Assembly (NCBI GenBank): GCA_037577475.1
Contig: JBAGJB010000229.1
Span: forward strand, 1 to 64,000
DNA length: 64,000 nt
Source: Chaunax sp. Z400
Taxonomy: Eukaryota > Chordata > Actinopteri > Lophiiformes > Chaunacidae
Reading direction: 5' to 3'
Shown: piece after piece, positions 11,642 to 23,711 of the stretch
Layout: each line of letters opens with the position of its first letter
How positions within the stretch are numbered: position 1 is the first letter of the stretch
Notes under the pieces: generated by a model
The model's database searches: none
What the model was told of the DNA's origin: nothing
The model's input: the letters and a program-made list of their open reading frames with translations, nothing else
Program-made: the position numbers and the translations under genes

Positions 11642-12544
11642 CTTCGTTTGAGTGTATTGACCAGCGGCTGGGTTTACACACACAATCATTCTGATTTTGC
11701 CTTCTCCCTCAAAATAGCCTTTTATCGTTTTCGTGAGGGTACAGTCCCTGAATGGAACAATCTGCAAGGAAATACTGGAATGTTAGCAATGATAAAAAAG
11801 AATATTTACAATATTACTATACTCTACATAAAACAGATGAACAGCTAAATATGATGAACACTGTAAAATACCAACCTGCTTCTTGTGTCCATTCACTTGG
11901 TTCTAACGCATGGTTCTAATACAGTTGTTCAGTCCCAACAGGTCCTTGTTAATACAACCTGTAAATGAGACATGAGTAGAGACGTTCTGCTTATGAACAA
12001 ACTGAACCATCCATGAAGATGACAGCCACCAACATGACTAGCAAGATACACCTATGCTATTTACAGGGCTTTGGATGAATGGGATGGAAATGCACTAATG
12101 GCCTATACAACATCAGCTACAGCCAAGGTCCAAGTATTCATTGCACCACAGATAACCTGGTTTAAAACAGGCCTCGTGATTCAGAAAACATACAATGACA
12201 CCTAATCATGTCTCTTACTCATTTAGAGGTGAAGCGTTCAGGAGATCGTACATGAAGTTCTTGTAAATCTCAACGTAGGACACAATCACATGGTAACGGT
12301 AATGTTCATCCACGAGCTTAACGTCGGTTACCTGATGAAGATTGAAAGCATTTTAAAATAATTGTCCCCCCCCTCCAACTCCAACAGTGTACAGTATTTG
12401 TTAGAAATCAAGTAGACAAAATATTAATGAAGGTTTTACCTTGTCTTTGTCCTCAGGTGGTTTGATGCTGTTGAACGCCACTGGCCGTTCACCTGGCCGT
12501 GCCACTTTCACCTGTTTGGCAATCTTTGCCAACATCATCACCCC
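11642..12544 (-). pseudogene. KIF23-like fragment L4: short B unit (E11/4, E5, E9, E10)
   Basis: E11/4 fused exon 12440-12544, E5 12219-12331, E9 11875-11957 (TAG stop after MR), E10 11642-11761. The E5-to-E9 intron junction is near 12003, the same as in the other B units. Its mirror is 29568-30470. Splice signals remain, but the central motor exons are absent. Confidence 0.87.
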
Positions 12545-12756
12545 CTGTAACACATACAGTGGAGAACTATAAGAAATACACTTTTCCTCATGACCTTAAA
12601 GCCACAGAAGGGATCCAAATTCAAAAACTGATGATTTGAAACTCAGCTTTGAACTGGCTTTCAAAGTGTCAACAGTAATCTGAAGGAAATCCATACATGT
12701 GGTGGACAGAACCAGTGACAGTGGACTATTGAATTCCAGCAAAATACATGGCTTAC

Positions 12757-14000
12757 CTTCGTTTGAGTGTATTGACCAGCGGCTGGGTTTACACACACAA
12801 TCATTCTGATTTTGCCTTCTCCCTCAAAGTAGCCTTTTAATGTTTCCGTGAGGGTACAGTCCCTGAATGGAACAATCTGCAAGGAAATACTGGAATGTTA
12901 GCAATGATAAAAAAGAATATTTACAATATTACTATACTCTACATAAAACAGATGAACAGCTAAATATGATGAACAGACTGTAAAATACCAACCTGCTTCT
13001 TGTGTCCATTCACTTGGTTCTTACGCATGGTTCTAATACAGTTGTTCAGTCCCAACAGGTCCTTGTTAATACAACCTGTAAATGAGACATGAGTAGAGAC
13101 GTTCTGCTTATGAACAAACTGAAAACGGATACACAGAAATGTCTCCGGTTGACTTAAGAGAGAAAGAAACCCACTGACCTGCTTTAAGGGCTCGCTTTCC
13201 CACTGCATTGGCTCTTTTCACATTCTCAACTCCTGCCAGGTCAACCAGACAGAGCTGGCTCACATCCACCTTCTTATTGTGCTGCAAAAATAAAATATCA
13301 CACTGTTAGTATCACTCAACAGCCACTGTCATTCTTTGAATAAACATTTCACCATAAAGAACGAACAATGTGTTGCAATATGTCACACTACAGGTGAACG
13401 TCACCTGAGGATGTAGAGATTCACGGAGCAGCTTCACAGTGAACAAAGCGTGGGAGCGACTGGAAGTCTTGTTGAGATCATGCTTCTCTGTCCTCCTTTC
13501 TTGTTGTGCTAGAGACAGAGTGGAGCATCATTAATACGATGTGAAACAGTTATAACATGGGTAACAATGAAGGCCTTATCTTTTCTTATAAAGTCAACAC
13601 ATTTAGGCCTTTGTCTAATTATTTCTGTTGATTTGATTGCTCAACTGAATATGAAAGCTGGCGGTAGCCACAGGAAGCTAACCTAAAACGTCCTGCTGCA
13701 TATCAACTCCTTATGGACTTGCTTATAAGCAATAAAAAACTTTTCTTTTCTTTTCAATGTTTAGTCTGAATAAAAATACATTTTAAATATTTAAAACTTT
13801 GCAAAACTACATATTCAATCTGCATATAAGGGAATAAAATGACAAAAAATATAATACCCTTGTATTCAGAACAACAGAGTTATTATCACCACTCACCCGT
13901 ATCAAAGACTTTCATAGCTTCCTCTTGTGTTTTGACTTCTTTTTGTATGCAGTTGGCCATACTCTTGAGAGGTTTTAGAACTTCATAGACTTTGGCTTTT
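12757..14000 (-). pseudogene. KIF23-like fragment L3: C unit (E6-E10)
   Basis: Exons are E6 13897-14000 (KAKVYEVLKPLKSMAN...), E7 13405-13508 (switch I NKTSSRSH), E8 13179-13281 (switch II DLAGVE), E9 12993-13075 and E10 12757-12876. E9 has AAG in place of the TAG found in most copies, so the reading frame stays open through E6-E10. Upstream, E10-side intron sequence joins directly to the E5-E6 intron at about 14418, removing E11/4 and E5. Local substitutions such as KRANAVGKRALKA in E8 are shared with the copy at 41218, which suggests gene conversion between arms. Confidence 0.87.
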
Positions 14001-14499
14001 CTGACACAAGTTTATGAAGAGACAATTTAACACAATGTGTGGCTTTAGTCAGACAAGCAGCCAAAATCTCCAATGAAAAATGCTTGATGTCAGTGTAAAT
14101 GTTAAATAAATCCAATCTGTGGCGACAAATACATTCAGGAGTACAGACATATGACCACTGGGTTAGCCCAAGTCCTTCAAGGACGTTACTGGTCTCTACA
14201 GCAACAGTAAAACAGGGGAACCAATCCATGAAGATGACAGCCACCAACATGACTAGCAAGATACACCTATGCTATTTACAGGGCTTTGGATGAATGGGAT
14301 GGAAATGCACTAATGGCCTATACAACATCAGCTACAGCCAAAGTCCAAGTATTCATTGTACCACAGATAACCTGGTTTCAAACAGGCCTCGTGATTCAGA
14401 AAACATACACTGACACCTGAATCTGAAGGAAATCCATACATGTGGTGGACAGAACCAGTGACAGTGGACTATTGAATTCCAGCAAAATACATGGCTTAC

Positions 14500-15404
14500 C
14501 TTCGTTTGAGTGTATTGACCAGCGGCTGGGTTTACACACACAATCATTCTGATTTTGCCTTCTCCCTCAAAGTAGCCTTTTAATGTTTTCGTGAGGGTAC
14601 AGTCCCTGAATGGAACAATCTGCAAGGAAATACTGGAATGTTAGCAATGATAAAAAAGAATATTTACAATATTACTATACTCTACATAAAACAGATGAAC
14701 AGCTAAATATGATGAACAGACTGTAAAATACCAACCTGCTTCTTGTTTCCATTCACTTGGTTCTAACGCATGGTTCTAATACAGTTGTTCAGTCCCAACA
14801 GGTCCTTGTTAATACAACCTGTAAATGAGACATGAGTAGAGACGTTCTGCTTATGAACAAACTGAACCATCCATGAAGATGACAGCCACCAACATGACTA
14901 GCAAGATACACCTATGCTATTTACAGGGCTTTGGATGAATGGGATGGAAATGCACTAATGGCCTATACAACATCAGCTACAGCCAAGGTCCAAGTATTCA
15001 TTGCACCACAGATAACCTGGTTTAAAACAGGCCTCGTGATTCAGAAAACATACACTGACACCTAATCATGTCTCTTACTCATTTAGAGGTGAAGCGTTCA
15101 GGAGATCGTACATGAAGTTCTTGTAAATCTCAACGTAGGACACAATCACATGGTAACGGTAATGTTCATCCACGAGCTTAACGTCGGTTACCTGATGAAG
15201 ATTGAAAGCATTTTAAAATAATTGTCCCCCCCCTCCAACTCCAACAGTGTACAGTATTTGTTAGAAATCAAGTAGACAAAATATTAATGAAGGTTTTACC
15301 TTGTCTTTGTCCTCAGGTGGTTTGATGCTGTTGAACGCCACTGGCCGTTCACCTGGCCGTGCCACTTTCACCTGTTTGGCAATCTTTGCCAACATCATCA
15401 CCCC
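14500..15404 (-). pseudogene. KIF23-like fragment L2: short B unit (E11/4, E5, E9, E10)
   Basis: The fused exon E11/4 (15300-15404, 35 codons) reads GVMMLAKIAKQVKVARPGER then PVAFNSIKPPEDKDK: the head of E11 joined in frame to the tail of the P-loop exon E4. E5 (15079-15191) encodes VSYVEIYKNFMYDLL. An intron-intron junction near 14875 then skips E6-E8 and enters E9 (14736-14818), which carries the in-frame TAG after MR. E10 follows at 14500-14619. Spacing to the neighbouring E10 is 1117 bp. The unit has no P-loop, switch I or switch II, so it cannot encode a motor. Confidence 0.87.
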
Positions 15405-15616
15405 CTGTAACACATACAGTGGAGAACTATAAGAAATACACTTTTCCTCATGACCTTAAAGCCACAGAAGGGATCCAAATTCAAAAACTGATGATTTGAA
15501 ACTCAGCTTTGAACTGGCTTTCAAAGTGTCAACAGTAATCTGAAGGAAATCCATACATGTGGTGGACAGAACCAGTGACAGTGGACTATTGAATTCCAGC
15601 AAAATACATGGCCTAC

Positions 15617-16139
15617 CTTCGTTTGAGTGTATTGATCAGCGGCTGGGTTTACACACACAATCATTCTGATTTTGCCTTCTCCCTCAAAGTAGCCTTTTAT
15701 CGTTTTCGTGAGGGTACAGTCCCTGAATGGAACAATCTGCAAGGAAATACTGGAATGTTAGCAATGATAAAAAAGAATATTTACAATATTACTATACTCT
15801 ACATAAAACAGATGAACAGCTAAATATGATGAACACTGTAAAATACCAACCTGCTTCTTGTTTCCATTCACTTGGTTCTTACGCATGGTTCTAATACAGT
15901 TGTTCAGTCCCAACAGGTCCTTGTTAATACAACCTGTAAATGAGACATGAGTAGAGACGTTCTGCTTATGAACAAACTGAAAACGGATACACAGAAATGT
16001 CTCCGGTTGACTTAAGAGAGAAAGAAACCCACTGACCTGCTTCAAGGGCTTGCTTTCCCACTGCATTGGCTTTTTTCACATTCTCAACTCCTGCCAGGTC
16101 AACCAGACAGAGCTGGCTCACATCCACCTTCTTATTGTG
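15617..16139 (-). pseudogene. KIF23-like fragment L1 continued: exons E8, E9, E10
   Basis: E8 (16037-16139) encodes the switch II region with DLAGVE, where most kinesins have DLAGSE. E9 (15851-15933) starts GCINKDLLGLNNC and is one of only three copies that read MRKNQ rather than MR-stop. E10 (15617-15736) encodes VPFRDCTLT...EGEGKIRMIVCVNP, matching KIF23-type motors (VPYRDSKLT...GEGKVRMIVCVNP). Splice sites look usable in every exon. Phases are 1, 1, 0, the same as in the complete gene at 49866-55626. The P-loop exon is absent. Confidence 0.88.
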
Positions 16140-16262
16140 CTGCAAAAATAAAATATCACACTGTTAGTATCACTCAACAGCCACTGTCATTCTTTGAATA
16201 AACATTTCACCATAAAGAACGAACAATGTGTTGCAATATGTCACACTAGAGGTGAACGTCAC

Positions 16263-16434
16263 CTGAGGATGTAGAGATTCACGGAGCAGCTTCACAGTGA
16301 ACAAAGCGTGGGAGCGACTGGAAGTGCTGTTGAGATCATGCTTCTCTGTCCTCCTTTCTTGTTGTGCTAGAGACAGAGTGGAGCATCATTAATACGATGT
16401 GAAACAGTTATAACATGGGTAACAATGAAGGCCT
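16263..16434 (-). pseudogene. KIF23-like fragment L1: exon E7 and truncated upstream intron
   Basis: E7 (16263-16366) encodes the kinesin switch I segment ending in SSRSHALFTVKLLRESLHPQ. It is flanked by a ...CTAG acceptor and a CAG/GTGACG donor. One copy-specific change is seen: the codon before TSSRSH reads AGC (Ser) where other copies have AAG (Lys). Upstream, in coding direction, the E6-E7 intron is cut at 16434 and replaced by a Tc1-type transposon end. This is the innermost end of the left array. It lacks E1-E6, so it cannot by itself make a motor domain. Confidence 0.85.
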
Positions 16435-16435
16435 G

Positions 16436-16702
16436 AAGGTCCTTTATTGTGACCAGCCTAAGGCACACCTGTGCAATAATCATGCTGTCTAATCAGCATC
16501 TTGATATGCCACACCTGTCAGGTGGATGGATTATCTCCGCAAAGGAGAAGTGCTCACTAACACAGATTTAAACAAGTTTGTGAACAAAATTTGAGAGGAA
16601 TAGGCCTTTTGTGTACAGAGAAAAAGTCTTAGATCTTTGCTTTCAACACATGAAAAATTGGAGCTAAAACAAAAGTGTTGCGTTTATATTTTTGTTCAGT
16701 AT
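16436..16702. mobile_element. Truncated end of a Tc1-type DNA transposon
   Basis: The sequence contains the fish Tc1-family terminal block: GTGCAATAATCATGCTGTCT, then CACACCTGTCAGGTGGATGG, the GTGAACAAAATTTGAGAG region and the terminal GTTTATATTTTTGTTCAGTA. Only the non-coding end is present; no transposase is left. It abuts the kinesin array exactly where the E6-E7 intron is broken (16434), so it marks the inner breakpoint of the left array. The family assignment is from memory of fish Tc1 sequences. Confidence 0.7.
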
Positions 16703-17225
16703 AAATAAGTGTGTGCCCAGTGTTCTGTGCCGATGTGTATGTGTTGCCAATCCTGCCCATGAAGTAATTTAAGTGTGGGTTTTCTACTCCACTGATGCCT
16801 TGGCTGTTTGAATGGTATAACATATATGGCAGTACAATGCTTAGCTTCCTACTTCCTCCCGAGGGAGTACTGGTGTAGTAACAGGCAAAATGAGCTTCTT
16901 TTTTTTTAAGTAGGTTTTTTATTTGTTCTAATAAATGGCTTTTTTCATTCATTTTACACAAGCTTAACTCAGAGTGAACATACTCCAAGTTGACTGAACT
17001 GACTCTGATCAGGGTTTTTCGATCTCAGGGTTAATCAACTCAAGAGTTCATGGTTAGGCTCAGAGTTTGTTAAACCTTCTTTCTGAAATAGACCCCAGCA
17101 CAAACTGCAGTCTTCAAAATGACAACACAATTGACTAACCCTAACCCATTGCAGGACTGTTATATTTGATTGTATTAAATAATGGAGAGTAAACTATTTT
17201 CTGGTCATTCTATTAACTGTTTTGA
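16703..17225. other. Non-genic spacer with a Harbinger-like MITE remnant
   Basis: No coding exon was recognised. The stretch at about 16955-17095 (CAACTCAAGAGTTCATGGTTA then GAGTTTGTTAAACC, TTTCTGAAATAGACCC) resembles the end of a common teleost PIF/Harbinger-type MITE. The rest is AT-rich with a T run at 16893. Confidence 0.35.
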
Positions 17226-18279
17226 TCTATAAAATTGCCTTCTGCTTTCTTACCTCTGCAAGAACTCCAATGTTGCTCCTAGGGCTGCTGCGTAACATAT
17301 GTTCAGGCAGTAGTAGGAGGCAAACATCAACACTACAGCTGAACACAGTGATGTGACTGGTGACAATCGTCTGGTCCACAGACAGCATGAAATGATCTGC
17401 TGCCAAAGGAGAACTCCCTATCATACACATACACAAGAGAGGGTATTAGTAACGTTTTGTGACAAACTGAGGTAAATGACAAAGTCTAGCAATCGATAAA
17501 TATAATTTTACTTAACTTATTTTCAGTAAAATAAATATAAAAACATACAGTATCTTATCAGCATGGATGTAGCCTGAGCTAATTGTCGATAAATTAATTT
17601 TGCCATCAGTCAATAACTCATGCCATCATATGTCAGAGCATAGGAACTACCACTTTAAAGATCAATAGTATAATATAATATTAGAATAACAGTAAGGAGA
17701 ATAGACAAAGAGAAATTATCAAAACATACCACACACAACAATGCATGGTGCATTTGGCAGTTCAGCACAGTCCACTTCAGATGGCTCTTCCTCGTTGAAA
17801 TGCTTAAGAAGTACTTGGAGACACCCGGCAGGATGCAACAGGATACACTGTTACCATCTTCCTTGCAATCTCACTGAGGTGTTTCTTTCCTGGTGATGGG
17901 CATATTGTTAAGACTTCACTGACAATCAGGCGTATTGTTTCAAGTCTTTCAGCTTTTGTTGGTCGCTTCCCCATTTCCAGCTTTCTGATGACCTCAGATG
18001 GCATCTTCTTCCAAGGAATTTCAAAATCAAAATGCCAGCTGTTGTCAGGTGTTGACAGTCGACGAGGTGTCAATCCCATACTTGAACTGGATGTTGACCT
18101 CGGTGAGTGTGAACTTGGTGTGCTGTAGCCACCTGAAGGGTTGCAGAAGTACACAAAGAACAACTTAGGCTGTTGCTGAAATGATGGTGCAACATACATT
18201 GTAAAGTTTTTTTGTTGTTTTTTTTCTCGTTTTTTCCACACATTGAAAAATTTGCGGTGGCTTAGTTCATTTTTCAACC

Positions 18280-19180
18280 CATTCTACACGCAAAACAATA
18301 TCCTTGTAAATCTAGATTATTTACAATTTAATCCTTAATATCTACATATTTGACCTGCACAAGGGATGAGGAGCCTCCCATATGATTTGAATCTTGCTTA
18401 AAAATGTTAGACTCCCAGCAAATTATAGCTTGAGACACTGAACAAAGAGCAGTGGCTTGTGTAACATCTGTGTTGACACTGTTGGGAGTGAGGTTGGGAC
18501 TAGCACTACAAATACATCAAACATGGCATTTGGGATCATGCAAAACAGCACATTATCAGTATTAGTAGTTCAGGTTTTATGCTAATGTCATATCTGCTAT
18601 CATAAAATCCTGTGATTTGTACAATTGCTTTCAGACCACAAACCAACTGCAACAAGTCCAGCTTGGAAGTAGACCGAGTCTTACCTTTTCAAGCGGTCTC
18701 AGTCCATTTGTTTGGTCCACATCTCAACAATATAAACAACATTCAATCTGTTAAGATGAGTGACCTGAATACTGTCTGGAGGTAGTTTTATGGATACATC
18801 AGGACAACTAAAGGAGAACGCTACAGCAGTGGTGCCCCAAATTCAACGAGTGCAAACTTCATATTTAAGTGTATATTCACGCTGCTACAATATTTTGGAA
18901 TTTGGATAAACCTGATATCTCTTTTTATGTACATGAGACCCTAAATCACATGGTTAGAAGTCTATTGTATATTTGGGCTTCCAGAAGCTTTAAGGCAAAG
19001 ATTAGGTTAGTAAACAACTTTTGTAGGTTACGGTTTTGTTGCTTATCATTAAGTGTCGAGACGACCTAATGAGAGTCAAGGAGAGAGCACAACAAGCATC
19101 CTTTGACGCAGGATGTAAGACACTGACCCCAGCTGACATACCAAGTTTTTAGGGAGTGCTGTAATACAAGCATGTACTCA
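18280..19180. other. Intron or intergenic sequence without recognised gene
   Basis: AT-rich sequence between exon candidates of the broken SAMD3-like gene. No coding similarity, tandem repeat or transposon terminus was recognised on either strand. Confidence 0.4.
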
Positions 19181-19371
19181 CCAGGAAGGGAAATGGCATC
19201 AGGCTGTCTTTGAGGACTGGCTGCATTTGAAGACTGGTTGCTTGTAGGACTGCCCAACACATCTGTTTGGCCTTAATAATGGACAAGTAATACCAGATTA
19301 TGAATTGTATTATATTTTGCCACATTAACAACATACAGCTTGATTTGGAAATAACTCAACCCACACACTAT

Positions 19372-20141
19372 TTAAAGGGATAGCTGAAATATTTGTTCCA
19401 TAGTCAGTGTATTGCCTACAGTAGATGGAAGTTGACAGACATACCATTTCCAAATCAATGTATTACTGTGGACAGAATCAGCAGCAAAATGTATTTTAGC
19501 TATCAAAAAAACATCAGTTAATCTGTACACTATATGTACAATATTTACACTTTACCTTGCTATCAGGCAGCCTTTTGTGACAGGAAACAGTCGTTATATA
19601 AGCCAAATATCACTTTCTCCAAACCAACCAGATTCCACAGGAAAAAACAGTGATTTTTACTCTCAGAACTGGTCTGCTCTACCCCCACCTATTGTTACTT
19701 TGTTTGTGTCATTGTGTGACTTTAGTGAACCTGAACTAACCTTTTAAACTCACCAAAGTCACACAATAACACAAACAAACTAATAGCGGTAGACCAATAA
19801 CTCCTGTGTTCTGCAAGGTAAAATTACTGATTTTGCCAAAGGAGTCTGGTTGGTTTGGAGCAATATTTGGTTTATATAACAATGGTTTCCCTATCAGAAA
19901 AGGCTGTGTGACGGTAAGGTAAAGTGTTGAAAATATTGTTAATATAGCATACTCTTAAACTGATATTGCTTTTTTAGGAGTCTAAAATGCATTTTGCCAA
20001 TGAGCTCATCTACAGCAGTACATTGCCTAGCTTCCTACACAAGTGCATCTCCAAACCGGGGGCTTGAAGACTGCCATCTACTGTAGGTACACTATGACTA
20101 TGGAAAAATACCTCATTTCAAAATCTGAACTATCCTTTTAA
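19372..20141. mobile_element. TTAA-flanked MITE with long inverted termini (piggyBac-like)
   Basis: TTAA at 19372-19375 is followed by AGGGATAG, and the far end reads CTATCCTTTTAA (TTAA at 20138-20141). The inverted termini extend inwards (CCATAGTCA...ACTGTAGATGGCAG-type blocks on both sides). A second inner inverted pair lies at 19560-19700 and 19780-19930 (TCTGGTTGGTTTGGAG-type). The 770-bp length, TTAA target and foldback structure suit a non-autonomous piggyBac-type element. It carries no ORF and lies in an intron of the broken gene. Confidence 0.65.
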
Positions 20142-20684
20142 TATTAAAGTTGCATTATGTACAAATGAAAACACTTGCTTGTCATTTTGAAGTGTGAAAT
20201 CAGCTTCCTTGCTTCCACTGGCTTAAGGACTTGGAGGTGGTCACTCTCTTGAATGTAGCTGAGGTCCTCAAGGTCCTGGACTTCTAACTCTTCCAAAGCC
20301 TCAAGCAAAGGCTGTAGTTCTCTTATTTTTGGAAGAGTTGATTTTATGAAAGAGGCAAGGCCACTCCCGCTATCCATGGCTATGGGGAGATAAAACAGTT
20401 AGTTTGCTGCTCATTGTTCTTCATATATGACTCAAATGACTCTATAAGGAGTAAAAGGGACTTGAATATCTGTGGCCAATATAGTCATCATCCGCTAAAT
20501 GTCATCAATTGTAAATATAAACCAATCAGTGTAACATTTCCAGTCATCTCTAAAGCAACCTACTATGCAACACGCATACTTACAATTTGCCTCATTTTTG
20601 TGTAGCCCTTGATGATATACATAACCTTTTAAGGTTTTCACAGAAACACTACATTTGTCACAAGGGTAATTTTTGGACATCTTG

Positions 20685-22410
20685 ACAATGGCAACTCACC
20701 TTTTCAGCTAAACCTTACCTCTTCACATCAACAACTTGCACAGCTTAATGTTATCTGATGAGCAAAAGAAAAATAGACCAGTTGACACCAACTTAACCAT
20801 ATAACATTAGCTATGCTAGCTAATATGTCAACTCTCACTATAATGTGAGAGGGGAGTTGGCTTTATTAGCTTGATAGTTGGCTTAGCTAAAACTTCTTTT
20901 TAAAATGCAATATGACACAATAAGATTTAGTACCTTTGCCAAGCTGAAAATAAAAATTCAAAGTGGGAAATAGCTAAGTAGCAAGCTAATACTCCTAAGC
21001 TTGAGTTCAATATAATGTCTGGTACTTGCCTTGAAGCTGTGGAGATGGTGCCCGATGGACTCTTTTCCTGTCGAAATTAGCAGTCAGTTTTCAGAACAAT
21101 TTTCACTTTCATAATGTTGATCTTGTAATGTCCGTTTGTCCACTTTGTTATCTTCCTACCTGCGTTCAGACTGTCAGTGGCCCTTTTTCCCTCCCCTCAA
21201 ATTTTCCCCATGTTTCTGGTAATTTGATAAAAGTCCTAAATCTCTTCTTAAACGTTTGAAATGTCGTTGCTAGCTCCGTGTCTTTAGCTCAATGTCCGCC
21301 TAAATTTCTATCCACCCCGCGCTTTCTATCAAGAGCCCCTCCCCCCGGTCAGTTGTTCAAAATTGAACTTTCAAAGTTAAAAGTCCCTCAAAAGTGTCTC
21401 AAAATGCACGATAGCTTACCTCGTTATGTCCTTTCCTGGCCGTGAGTTTGCGGACTGGAAAGTTTACGATAAATTAATATGTACCTAGTATTAACATCCA
21501 AACGATCTGACATGCCGCTACTGTTCATTTCTCCTTAACAGTGTTGCCAGATTAGGTGGTTTTCCACCCAGTTGTTGTTTTATGATCATGTCATGTTGTA
21601 AAAATGTTATGAACCACAATATTATTGCTATTGTTTAAGAATTCATTTGTATTGTTTATTATCAAAATTATTTGTTTAACGTATTAGTGTTAGATAACTG
21701 TATTATCCTTGCTTGTGTTGTACTTACACTCAAATGTACATCACTTTGGATAAAAGCATGTGCTAAATGAAGTTAGATCAGTTAGATAATTAGATTTTGA
21801 AGCCTTTTGGATGTAAGCCACCTTATTCTATTGTTGGTTCATCTGGTTTTCTTCTGGAATAAGTGATTTTAGAACCTCAACCCTATAATGCACATCCATG
21901 ATTTTTGGCCCTGTAATTATTTCCTCTATTATTGGTTTAAATTCTGCAAGAAGTTGTTATTTCAGTGTTTAAGAATCCATGGTCACACAGGTGTTACAAG
22001 CCCTTTAAGTGTCGTCGAAGGATCCTTATACAGCTTTATCCTAGATATTTAACTCCTGAAGTCCCTAAGTGACATCTACTGAACTGCCCAGTTGCAGTCA
22101 TCTGACAATGTGTGAATTGGTGTATCGAAAATGGTGTCTAACTGGGCTTTATGGAAAATTCCTTGTGACCTTGGAAATTCCTTGGAAAATGAGCATGCTT
22201 GATTAATTTAGCAAAATCAATTATTTTGAATTAATTGATTTTCTGATCAAAGCATATTCAAACAAATGTAACATAAAATCGCTAATAAAAAATATTATGA
22301 AACAATTTTTGCATATCAGTATTGAAATTGTACCTCCGCTTTAGCTGAGACACTTCCTGGTATGAAAAGAAAAAAACAGCAACAAGATTTTAGTATGCTA
22401 AGATTGCAAA
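20685..22410. other. Spacer at the centre of the inverted repeat; no recognised gene
   Basis: The symmetry centre of the two arms is about 21056. The region is AT-rich, with a GC-richer stretch at 21290-21350. A teleost dispersed-repeat tail (CTTTGGATAAAAGCATGTGC) lies at about 21742-21770. No convincing exon was found. The GC-richer stretch could be promoter-proximal sequence of the minus-strand gene starting at 20680, but nothing specific supports this. Confidence 0.35.
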
Positions 22411-22411
22411 C

Positions 22412-22675
22412 ATTCATTCATTTTCTGTAACTGCTTATCCTGTGTAGGGACGCGGAGGGGCTGGAGCCTATCCCAGCTGACTTTGGTAGGGAGGCAGGGT
22501 TCATCCTGAACAAGTCGCCAGTTCATCACCAGTTCATCACAGTTCACCACATAAAAAGACAAACAACCATTCTCACTCACATTCACGCCTGCGGTCCATT
22601 TAGAGTCATCAATTCACCTATATTACATGTTTTTGGTGGTGGAAGGAAGCCGGAGAACCCGGAGAGAACCTCTTG
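22412..22675. repeat. Teleost-wide dispersed repeat
   Basis: It contains the familiar fish repeat landmarks in order: CATTTTCTGTAACTGCTTAT, GGGCTGGAGCCTATCCCAGC, GTCGCCAGTTCATCAC, AACAACCATTCTCACTCACA and GGAAGCCGGAGAACCCGGAG. It is non-coding and diverged from what I recall of the consensus. Recognition is from memory; the family class is not certain. Confidence 0.65.
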
Positions 22676-22679
22676 TGGA

Positions 22680-23700
22680 GTACAACACATTCATGGGGGG
22701 ATACAACTCCTTGATGCATATGTTGCATTGTACAAGTACCACATCATGTCACGGAGGTGGCACCTCTGCCTGCTCTGGCAAACCATCATAGGCCTTGTTA
22801 AAGTCTACCGCTGTGGCTGTAAACTATTTGGTGTCGAGGGGCCACTGAAACAAAGAAGCTTCCAGGAAGAGGTTGCAATGAGCCTGATTGTACAGTACTG
22901 TGTCCACAAAGGGGTCACCTAAAACCTAACACCTAACGCCACATCATCACCACCACCACCACCACCCAGGAGCATTTGTGTTGGAGATCCAGATGTTCAC
23001 ACTGACCAGGTTAAATACTGGCCTGTGAAATGTTACAAGCATGCAAATTTTGCAAAGTTAATGCAACCGCCACTCTCCATGAGAAATGTGATGTGCAGAT
23101 TTGCTTCACGGAAGAAATAAATTGTTTCAGTTGTTATGATTAAGCCAAGGCTAAAGCCCCCAAAAGGTTTAACAGGCATTAAACCAGACAACAAAGGTTC
23201 AAATAAGTTGCTGATTTTAAGTTTATTATCACATAAGTCTGTTGCTCAGTTTTCTACAACTACACTAATCTCTTGAGACCCTCCAGAACATTTTTATTGT
23301 AAAACCTAACCACTTAAGTTTAATTTTTATATATTTTTTTAAATGAAAATAAAAAATGTAAATTTGTGTTTTGAAGTAAAAACACTGTCAAGCGGATTTA
23401 TTTTCAAATAAGTAAAAAAATTACAATAAAAGTCCGATGTGACAAATATGTAACATTACAGATCTCTGACACTAAGGAGCAACATTGTGTTTCATGTGGT
23501 CCATTTGGTCTATTTTACATATTTTATATTCCCCATAATTTACTTGATGTTTGTTTGTAATTATGTGTCCTCATGTCGATATGTAAATTTGATCATTCAC
23601 ACCAAGTAATATTCAAGTAAACTTCTGAAGTGACATTACAACCTAACAAAACCAAGTAAAATGTGATCGGTAATAGGACCTGGCAACCTGTGCCCTCAGT
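22680..23700. other. Non-genic, AT-rich spacer
   Basis: A CACCACCAC simple repeat lies at 22948-22965. The open stretch at 22728-22922 shows no family resemblance. No other feature was recognised. Confidence 0.35.
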
Positions 23701-23704
23701 GGCC

Positions 23705-23711
23705 GACGTCA
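23705..23711 (+). promoter_or_regulatory. CRE-like GACGTCA site upstream of a small plus-strand gene
   Basis: GACGTCAT followed by TTGCGCG stands alone in an otherwise AT-rich region. It lies about 100 bp before a candidate first exon that ends ATGGATATGGAGCATATTG/GTAGGT at 23822. It is a plausible core promoter element; no expression evidence is available from sequence. Confidence 0.3.

Larger units (their letters stand above)
1..12942 (-). repeat. Left arm of a large inverted repeat (pairs with 29170-41740)
   Basis: From 2115 to 12942 every landmark pairs with block M at a constant coordinate sum of 42112. Examples are the Gypsy ORFs 2375-6958 and 35154-39737, and the E10 exons 12757-12876 and 29236-29355. 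No net indel occurs over about 10.8 kb. Below 2115 the sum changes to 40995: this arm has one extra 1117-bp B unit, and pairing then resumes (E10 998-1117 with 39878-39997, E6 395-498 with 40497-40600). The arm is cut by the window edge at position 1. The inner end of pairing is 12942, although kinesin-derived sequence continues to 16434. Confidence 0.93.
17254..20680 (-). pseudogene. Broken SAMD3-like / uncharacterised teleost multigene-family gene
   Basis: I can trace five exon candidates. 20584-20680 starts with MSKNYPCDKC and has a C2H2 finger (C-x2-C-x12-H-x3-H) and a GTAAGT donor. 20160-20379 is a helical, SAM-like segment ending KPVEARKLISHFK. 19182 to about 19270 is Ser/Gln rich. 17730-18132 holds FDFEIPWKKMPSEVIRKLE...SEIARKMVTVYP, then after a frame change LLKHFNEEEPSEVDCAELPN. 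17254-17417 holds ADHFMLSVDQTIVTSHITVF, then after another frame change LMFASYYCLNICY...TLEFLQR. The order and motifs fit a large fish family usually annotated as SAMD3-like or uncharacterised. The two frame changes and the missing middle (after VTVYP) argue for a pseudogene. A TTAA-flanked MITE sits in one intron. Confidence 0.55.
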
